Positions 55,421 through 64,000 of a DNA stretch of 64,000 bases are shown here, piece after piece. A model generated the notes under the pieces. It searched no databases, was not told the DNA's origin, and saw only the letters and a program-made list of their open reading frames with translations. How positions within the stretch are numbered: position 1 is the first letter of the stretch; each line of letters begins with the position of its first letter. The DNA comes from Glandiceps talaboti (lineage: Eukaryota; Hemichordata; Enteropneusta; Spengelidae), in NCBI RefSeq assembly GCF_964340395.1, contig NC_135555.1, positions 6,457,501 through 6,521,500 of the forward strand, in the 5' to 3' direction. Position numbers and translations under genes: made by a program.

Positions 55421-58400
55421 ACTAAAGACTCCCCTGGGCACAGTTCCTGATATGGCCTGCGGTAATATCACAACAACGCACACCCATTTACCGTTTAATT
55501 ACAGTGCCACTGCACTGATGCGTCGGTGAATCCATCTTATACTTGAACAGTTACCAACACCGCCAAAACATGCGAATCCCACCCAGAAATTTCTCAAATC
55601 AAGAAATATAGTATGTAGTGTGAACAAATATTATGTGTATTTTAGAGTACATGAAATCACGCCATGTGTTTATATAGGACGATAACGAAGATGTAGAACA
55701 AACAACGTTCAAAAAGAAAGGTCCAAAGTGCTACCTATAATACTCAATTCTCCAGGTTACTGCAATACAACAAACCCCTAGTTTCATACAAGTCGTAGCT
55801 CCCAACACAGCCACAATTTAAACACTGATTTCTACCATTTTCCTCATGCGTGTCCTCACCACAAAACGGTCAATGCTTTTCAATACATACCAATTCATCG
55901 TTATTAACATCATTACATCAGTCTTGTCGAACTAAAATTACACTACTGTATCGTTCTTGGTCAACACGCCATTAGTTCCTGAAATTTCGCAGGGAAACCC
56001 ACTTCATTCATGACGATGCAACGTCAATACACACTTCAATTCAGTTAATATTTAGATGTATTCGCAATATTGCCGTGATATTCATAGCACACAATTGTTA
56101 TCGGCCGCATAAGCTACTTACGGTGTGACAGCAGTGCCAACAGCCCAGAGATTTTTCTTGTTGTACTAACACCAGCTGTCCCAGAGGTTAAAGGTCATAT
56201 TTTAAAACATCAATCGGTAATATCAGAAAACACACACGAGTTTTAAGCTGTTTTGTGAAATTATACCTTAATTTGCATATCAAGAATAGAAAGTTACCAA
56301 TTATACATACAAAATACTTGGATTGATGCGTCATAGACACACCATTAAAAATATGATAACAGTATACTAAAAACTATATTAAAGTGTACAGTCGGAAATT
56401 TCAGGCACAATTTTCAAGTTGGTTTTGGAACAAAAGTTCAATTCGATACAGTAATGATTTATCAACACATACGAATACTATTATTATGTCATTCTTTACT
56501 TCATCTTTGTTCGGAAAAGGTACTATATTATCGGTCAACTGCATTATTGACTGATTTTGATACGTTATCGGTAATTCATACGACAATATTGAGTCCATAC
56601 ATTATCCGTTGGTTACTACGTATAATTTTGTAACAGGGGCCTTTCACCGAGAAGTTCAACGATCCGACTAGATTTCAATATAGATGTAAATCTCAATTCG
56701 CTGACTGTGTATCGTCCACCATGCGTAGTCCCTGTAGTATAAAACATATCTTGAAACTGTTGACGTTTCGTTTTTTGTAGAATTTCACATGATTGTAAAA
56801 CTACTTTTATTTTTCAAAAAATAGAACTGATAAATAGTATTCCTACCTAAGATATATACAGTCTAGCAGACAGTGTATGTTGAATTCAATTATTCCGAGT
56901 TCGCATTTCAGGCCATCGACCAGCAATACGGAATATAAACACAGAAATAGGAGAACTGCATACTTATTATTAGTCTAAGAAGGGAATGAATAAAAAAAGC
57001 ATTCAAAGCATGTCTTGTGAAACGAAATCTGAGTAGGAATATTTTATAAATATACATTCATATTGCAAGCTGTCTGAGGTGCTATCGATTTCTGGTCGAA
57101 ATCAGCTTTCTGCAGCAGTAGATAGTTGAGTGCCGGAAACGTTACACGGAATGTATTGCTGTCTGAAGGGGTGGGGGGGGGGGGTTATTCAGGTAACAAA
57201 GAGATGCTCCTATAGTATACGTAATTCAAGAGATGTCTGCCTTTATTATATGTATGTTGGTGCATTAGTGGACACATGATAGAATGAAAATACTAGTACG
57301 TTTATACATATGTTAGTTTTTAGAAGATATTATTCAACCTGAAATGAAGTCACTGTGATTTTAAAAGTTCATCATTTATATATTGTTTTGTTGTATATGC
57401 CTGCCGCGATCGAAATATTGAAGAGGGGTAGACGTGATTGGATTTCTTCTTAAGCAATTATAACAAGTCGAAAACCTGTTCAACAAGCAGTTTATATTTA
57501 AAACTGAAAGACAGCGAAAAGAAACAAAAATCTGATCAATGCGAACTTTTAAAAACAAAGTCAAGTGAATGTTAACATTGGCTTTTGTAATAATGTTAGG
57601 ATATACTAGTATAATACTAAGTCTAGAGATTTTATGAGATACGACGTTGATGGCGTTTTTTCTTGACATGGTTCCAAATACAAATCTCTCTTTTAAAAGG
57701 GAACATTATTGTGTGTAAATACTTGTAGCACTGAGCTTATTTGATAGTAGGTGATCATGACAAGTGGAAATTCAAAAAATGAATACACGGGGGAGGGACA
57801 GGGCCTAGGGGCAGGGGTTAACTTATATTGAGATGGTGTACATACAATGAGAAAATTTCAAGCAATAAGTGGGTCAGTGACAGTTAAGTTGGTCACTGAC
57901 CCCCAACTGTAATGTCTTACTTCTATTTACGTTTATGATATCAAATATAGGAAATACTGATTTTGTCATCATATATAATATACCCCCCCCCCTCTACAAG
58001 CAATGGCAATGTCTCCTCACAATATGGTTTCATCGTTCTGTGGTTGCAATTACATATACGTTCATGTAGTTTCCGTAAAGTGTTTTTAAAGGTATAAAAT
58101 CAAATAATTTTTTTTAGATTGATTAGGAATATGACACTGATCTATTGCCACGTGTGTACGTAGAAGATACAAGCAGGGGCCATGCCAACACGAGATACAT
58201 GAATTTGATTTCAAAATCAAATCCAATATTAACTGCTTGAAGTTCTTTCTTATGTGGTTTATACTTTCTGTCTCCTTATGTTCCATCCTTAATTCTATAT
58301 CACGAGTGATTATGTGATTAAGCAATACATAATATAAACCGTTTTAATCAACCAATAAGAATCAGTTTACTTTAATACACTAACCCTGTGCCCCAACTAG

Positions 58401-59162
58401 TATCAATATCAATCATATTGAGGCCTTTCACTTCCGCATTTATTTTTTACAATGACACCTAAACTATAACCACAATGTAAGCTTACCATTTATCACACAC
58501 ATGGCATTTTTATTTTTCATATTTTTTAAGATTTGAAACCAAGATTTATTTTGAAAATATTATTGATTTAAGTTTAAATATTTGATCACATCTGGGGTCA
58601 CTGGCTGATGAATCAAAAGTAATCACGACCTTGTCACGCTATAAACCACTGTAAGTGCCATACACTACGATTTTAACCGGGAATAACACCGGCACATTAA
58701 TATTCTAATGTACTGTGTAATATATAATCGATGTCTGTACATACGCAGTGGTGTTCATTTCAATCAGCTATTGGCATATTGCAGTTCATTTAATTATATA
58801 TGTAAATCGGTTTTAGTTTGTTATTAGATGAAGCTATGTAAATTGACTTGTCTCCCCTCTCTCTATAGATTTGTATGATCACACTCTCAGTGCATGGCAA
58901 TACGTGACCTTCATATGAACTCACGATGCGAACAGGCAATGTATGCGTTCTCAGAGCATTCCACTGTTTTGCCTCATCATCAGCTGAGTTTCCATCTACT
59001 CGCTGAATGGGCTTCACGGAGATCTCTCAGTGATGTCTCGACGTCGACTCACAAAAGCACTGTGTAGACGAGCAACGCTTGGTGCCAGCACGCAATACAA
59101 CGCTAATTTTCCAATGTCTTCCTCATCATAGTAATCACTTCGTACGATTCGTCAAAATCGGC

Positions 59163-60020
59163 ATGGACTGCACAGCGCTTGGTTGCTTAAAGACTCTGGT
59201 AGGTGCGTTTACTAAACCCTGGTCAACACCGCCATCACAACGTCCACGAATTAAGTATTCGCCGCTTACACAGACTTGTTGGTATGGGGCAAGACTTAAT
59301 TTTACTCCTCTCATCCCCCAGCAAAATTACTCAACAGTGGCAATACAGCCCGTGTCTGAACAGCCACGAACCCTGGAGGACAACCCACTTCCTAATAGAA
59401 AAGCCTCGTCGCAGTCACCGTGTCCTCAACGAGACAATTGTCATCCTTACAGAAAACCAACAATAAAGCCGGCTGAAGTAACATCACAAGAAAGCCCACG
59501 TACATACAGAAGAATTGTAGTTCGACCTCGCAGGTCCTCGCGCAGTAGACATTTAAAGGTCCACTTTGCCGAACAGGCCCCAGAGCAGAAATACTTAGAA
59601 GCTTGCTTCCCACAACCAGAAATCGACCCAGAGTATCTACAAAACGTACAAAACCAGAGAGTCTGTTTAGAGCGAATTGCAGTATCTGATTTGACCATTC
59701 TAGGGACTGTACGTGTAGCCAATATCTCGTACCATAAGGTTGTAAAGGTACGATTTACCGCTAATCAATGGAAGAACCAGTACGACATCTCGGCGTGCTA
59801 CGTACAAGGATCGTGTGATGGACCGACCGACAGGTTCGCATTCGGTATTACTCCTCCACGATTCTTTGGTGTCGGTGACCAAATCGAGTTAGCCATCTAC
59901 TATGAAGTTGATGGGGTAACCTATTGGGATAATAACAATGGAGATAATTATGTCTTAGAGTGCTACACAAAGACTAACCATCCTCCGAAAATAGACACAC
60001 TGTGGACACACTTCGCATAG
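59163..60020 (+). CDS. PPP1R3: Glycogen-targeting regulatory subunit of protein phosphatase 1 (PPP1R3 family, CBM21)
   Basis: Single-exon frame of 285 residues. PPP1R3 proteins bring the PP1 catalytic subunit to glycogen, promoting dephosphorylation of glycogen synthase and phosphorylase and so favouring glycogen storage. Visible features: a basic stretch, then HLKVHFAEQ at about residues 130-138, where KVHF is the RVxF-type PP1-docking motif; then a CBM21 carbohydrate-binding domain from about 166 to 268 with VCLERI, GTVRVANISYHKVVKVR, FGITPP and YWDNNNGDNYVLE, the family WDNNxGxNY motif. The start is the ATG at 59163: the frame is open upstream but has no earlier ATG, and the length equals that typical of PPP1R3B. 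A 5' non-coding exon is possible (acceptor-like sequence cctcatcatag just upstream). The exact subfamily (B, C or D) is not resolved. Confidence 0.92.
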   Translation: MDCTALGCLKTLVGAFTKPWSTPPSQRPRIKYSPLTQTCWYGARLNFTPLIPQQNYSTVAIQPVSEQPRTLEDNPLPNRKASSQSPCPQRDNCHPYRKPTIKPAEVTSQESPRTYRRIVVRPRRSSRSRHLKVHFAEQAPEQKYLEACFPQPEIDPEYLQNVQNQRVCLERIAVSDLTILGTVRVANISYHKVVKVRFTANQWKNQYDISACYVQGSCDGPTDRFAFGITPPRFFGVGDQIELAIYYEVDGVTYWDNNNGDNYVLECYTKTNHPPKIDTLWTHFA

Positions 60021-60796
60021 ATGTGATATCGGTGTCAAGGTCAAAGTCAATGCCATAGGTACGTCAATGCATTATATTAGTGATACATCTGTGCTTTTCT
60101 CTTGTATGACCCATAGTTCCTCTATCACTAGACGATGTGTAGTCACGTTACAAGTTTTGTAAGTTGCATGGGTGATGCGTATATACAGGTACTAGTAGAT
60201 GGGTAGGGAGGTATCATTGGTAAGTTTGGGTGCATGCATGCATTATTTAGGTTGATAGCTTTATACAGGTTACTAATTATGTAAGTAGCAAACTTAAAGG
60301 TGAGTATGTCGCTGTAGGTATTCGAATATGGTAGTTTCATATTGTATCCCTCTATGGTGAAGCTATGATAATCATATAACATGAAGGGAAATGCTTCCAG
60401 GTATAAACTATCTGTTGTTTACATACACGCATGAAGATATTACATAATTTATGTGTTATTAAACAAGATGTTTACTTGACAGTTTTTATATTAACGTTTA
60501 GAAGGAATAGAAAAATGGATATCAAGTCTGTGATTTCGTTGTTACAATCATTATTATTATTATTGTTATCGATGCTTATGACGTATCTTCCATAATCAAT
60601 TTAATTAACGCTGGGGATTTCAGGTGTAAAGACGATAATAAGATCTTGTATCAAATTAGTTAAAGCAAAAACTACTAGAGTGACACAAATGAAATTATGA
60701 CGAAAATAATTAAATATCAAATTGTGACTGTATCCACCCCGACTGGATTCCGTACCACACGATACGTTTGAGTGGCCAAGCCGTAAAGAAATGCAT

Positions 60797-61030
60797 AACA
60801 TAACATAACATGACATGACATGACATAACATGACATAACATAACATGACATGACATGACATGACATGACATGACATGACATGGCATGACATGACATGACA
60901 TGACATAACATAAAATAACATAACATAACATAACATAACATAACATAACATAACATAACATAACATAAAATAACATAATATAACATAACATAACATAGCA
61001 GTACATAACATAACAGTACATAACATCATA
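60797..61030 (+). repeat. (ACATA)n/(ACATG)n pentanucleotide satellite
   Basis: About 230 bp of pentamers mixing ACATA and ACATG. The Met/Cys/Tyr/Val-rich minus-strand frames are artefacts. Confidence 0.97.
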
Positions 61031-61271
61031 CTGAAATATAACGTAACGTAACATGCCACAGCACAACACAACTCAACGTAAATTAACCAACATATCTACA
61101 TTCATTCCTTTGTTGTCATGGAAATAACATTGGTGACTTGTTGAAGGATAACAAAGTATGTTGGAAGGATGTTGAACAATGTCCATAGTGCTAGGAAGAA
61201 AAAAACTCGTAATATCGACTCAAGTTCTGAGTCGGACTAACCGAGAGAAAATAGTTGGTAAATTTATACAA

Positions 61272-61548
<277 letters not shown>

Positions 61549-62296
61549 TTCATTCCTGGAAAGTTTCAGAAATGATACGGCTCATATGCTCGAATGAACT
61601 CAAATGCAAATATTGCGCAATCAAGAATCCATGCTTTACCTATTTGCATATCATTAGCACACATGTCCTCTGTTGACCCCATAGCCTATTTTTGAATATT
61701 TCCTATGGGAAAGGACAAAATGCTTAGTGTCAGTTTTTGGCATTATTCCAACCCCAGTGGCAGATATATTTGTTCCAATATATCATACAGCTGATCTAAT
61801 ATCAATTATTATATGTGATGAAAGCAAACGAGACATTTTCTAACCACAAAATGTTGTGTAGAATGGTTCCATGGCACTCAATCATCATCCCAAGATCACA
61901 TTTGCTAAGTCTGACTGAGGGACCAACGACTCTATTCTGGTTCTTTATATGTATATTAACGGAAAGTGGTTTCGAACAGCTCCCCTGCTGCCTTTCCTAA
62001 TTTTTGTCCGTGACTCCCCCCACGGTCGTATACTATGACGGCCCCCTAAACCCACTGCGAAACGTCACGTAGTGCAAATATATGTATGTAGGTGGATAAA
62101 GTCACTGATAAAAACAAACCAGAAACGATGGACTCTGTTACATAAATGATATATTTGTCAAGATTGACGGCGTCATACCGTGTCGTCGAACTTTGCATGT
62201 GGTGCTCTGTACAGATGACCTTTCACCCAACCAGATACAAGATAGTGACGTCATTTACGATTGTATAGGCTCCGTGATGCGAACTCTTTTTGCACA

Positions 62297-62299
<3 letters not shown>

Positions 62300-62352
<53 letters not shown>

Positions 62353-62365
62353 TATATATATGTAT
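62300..62365 (+). repeat. (TA)n microsatellite
   Basis: TA dinucleotide run with a small interruption. Confidence 0.97.
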
Positions 62366-62679
62366 ATATAAACAACATGTCCACGGCAACAGTCGCAAAC
62401 AATACACAAAGAGTCAATGCTTCTATTTCGAAACTTTCATTCATGGGAAACATGGAATTTCTCCTTGAGCGGACAACAAACACAACCATGTACACGCAAT
62501 GACAACTTCACCCAATGAAAGAGTCATGGTAGCGTGTTGCTCGTCTAGACAAATTGTGCAAAATTACCTTCACAGTTAGAAAATGAAAACAAATTGTAAA
62601 CTTAACAATTGTAATTTTTCATTCAATGTATTAGGAAATACCAAAGCTGCAGCTGTGTACTAATTGGCATAGCTCAAAG

Positions 62680-63040
62680 TGTGACCTCAAAGACTAGATG
62701 GGCACGCTACAAATATTGTCTACACCGAGATCAACATCTCTGCCCCGCTATAATATCCCTAAGATCTTTAACACAAATGTTTCTCCCTTCATTTCTGTGA
62801 GACCCTGTACGCTCATCACACCACAACTTACAATTGCTTCAACGCCACCAGCGATTTGACTGGATATGTTTTCATAATATATATGGTACCACATTGGTAG
62901 TGGTGGGATGCCAAAGTCACAAAATAGTGCAAAAATAGATAATACAACTAGTTACAATAAAATGCAACCCCTCCTCATTCTATTTCCCTAAATATGACCC
63001 ACCCCAAAAAATCTGACACCCGTCCGTCCTTCCCCCACCT
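62680..63040 (+). repeat. Dispersed repeat family R1, copy B
   Basis: Same order of conserved blocks and same orientation as copy A at 37440-37830, ending in a C-rich 'aaatatgacccacccc' segment. Confidence 0.65.
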
Positions 63041-63239
63041 ACTGATAAGAGTTTTTATGGTGTAGCTCAGATCACTAAAACATATTTTAGTGGTCTGAGG
63101 GTGTAGGGAGAGATTCACGTCTGAGACCATCGACATATTGAAACCCCCCTTTACGAACAGAAACTCCACCTAGATCTTCCTAGCATACCGTACTTTCTGA
63201 TGTACAGTGTTGCCTTGAAGGTCAGAGTGACCGAGACAA

Positions 63240-63480
63240 GAAAACGTCACAAGTCACATGAGAAATGACGTCATTGAACTAGCCTACGCTCGAGAGACGA
63301 TTACTGTGTCCTAACGTTAGGCCAACAAATATCAATAATGCGTGTAATAATAGCCTCGTTCCGAGTCACGCTTAGATCACGTGGTTTACATTCATCGTCG
63401 CAAACCACGGCCTCTTTTACGACACCGTCGAAACGTGCTGTATTTCGAAGTGTAGCGGAAGAAATAACAGCTCTGGTTTG
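63240..63480. promoter_or_regulatory. CpG-richer patch with CRE octamer and E-box
   Basis: Within about 240 bp there are many CG dinucleotides compared with neighbouring DNA, a TGACGTCA octamer (63266-63273) and a CACGTG E-box near 63378. It could be a promoter of a gene beyond the window; no exon is recognised. Confidence 0.25.
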
Positions 63481-64000
63481 CGAGAATGTTTACATGAAAG
63501 TTATAAGTTGTCTATCGTTCGATAATATTGAACGTCTGCAATAATGATAATAAAAGACAATATTCGAAGTGAGCTACATCTTTAAATGATTCAGAACATA
63601 AATATGTATTTCTAGAGAACATTGTCATTACAACCTCCCTTTTTTCGCGTGTTCCCCACTTCCCTTTATTTGATGAGGACTCCAGAAATGCTTATCATTC
63701 ACAACCACCAGCCAGAAATTCGTTTTGATTCCTACAAGTATATAACATTGTGCTTGCCAAGCAGATCTGATGACTTACATATTGCCGGGTGTACGTTGAC
63801 ATCTGTTTTCCGTGACTCTGAACACACCAGTCTTTCAAATCACATTCTATGGGAAAAATACTAGTACCGTATGCTGAAGGACAGAAAGAAAGCCGTATTA
63901 ACAGAGTGTATGTATGTGGGTCACTGCTATGAATGTCATGACATAAATCTTGCGAACATTCTGGAGCAATGATCCGGGGTCAATATTGTAAATAGACTCA

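Larger units (their letters stand above)
53156..59162. other. Intergenic between the GH1 and PPP1R3 genes (divergent)
   Basis: 6 kb 5' of both genes. The missing first exon of GH1 is probably in its left part. A degenerate tandem repeat with a foldback insert lies at 54955-55420, and a G-run near 57171-57183. No other coding sequence is recognisable. Confidence 0.7.

Noticed and set aside
59079-59162. N-terminal extension of the PPP1R3 frame
   Set aside because: The frame is open but begins with TTG; no ATG occurs before 59163, and the 285-residue product matches the family length.
60601-61071. Met/Cys/Tyr/Val-rich minus-strand frame of 156 codons
   Set aside because: Comes from the ACATA/ACATG pentanucleotide satellite.
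63338-63544. 68-codon frame starting ATG near the right edge
   Set aside because: No recognisable motif or splice context; it sits in a CpG-richer patch and may be chance. Not called as a gene.

Overview
The window is animal (eukaryotic) nuclear DNA. Genes are split by many GT-AG introns of a few hundred to several thousand bases, the sequence is AT-rich, microsatellites are dense, and fragments of non-LTR retrotransposons are present. All protein families seen (DEG/ENaC channels, LDL-receptor class A and CUB modules, family 1 glycosidase, glycogen-targeting PP1 subunit) are metazoan. The module-rich membrane proteins would suit an invertebrate deuterostome such as a lancelet or hemichordate, or another marine invertebrate, but the sequence alone does not settle this.

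Two long, divergently transcribed paralogues fill 1-47.5 kb. Gene A (minus strand, 19644 down to 82, 20 exons found, about 1190 residues visible) and gene B (plus strand, about 29168 to 47450, 27 exons found, about 1280 residues) both encode DEG/ENaC-type sodium-channel subunits: a cytosolic His-Gly motif, TM1, palm, finger, TM2 with a Gly-Leu-Ser filter, and a short tail. Between the first palm strand and the finger each carries a long string of extra modules: about 11 LDLRA-like repeats in gene A, and ten LDLRA repeats plus two CUB domains in gene B. Every reconstructed exon keeps frame. The module exons are symmetrical phase 1-1 units, as expected from exon shuffling, and the channel-core exons of the two genes have matching phases and mostly identical lengths. 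For both genes the initiating exon probably lies in the 9.5 kb between them.

An intron of gene A (6874-13036) holds a 5.5 kb minisatellite of about 277 copies of a 20-bp unit, with binary sequence variants and higher-order duplications.

From 49.8 to 53.2 kb on the minus strand is a family 1 glycoside hydrolase gene (beta-glucosidase/lactase/klotho superfamily) with both catalytic glutamates. It has two consecutive, diverged terminal exons with the same splice phase; the second has lost a conserved substrate-stacking tryptophan.

From 53.2 to 59.1 kb there is no recognisable gene, but there is a degenerate tandem repeat interrupted by a foldback element. At 59163-60020 (plus) an intronless 285-residue reading frame encodes a PPP1R3-type glycogen-targeting subunit of protein phosphatase 1. 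The last 4 kb holds satellites, a dispersed repeat copy and a CpG-richer patch near the right edge, with no gene I can support.
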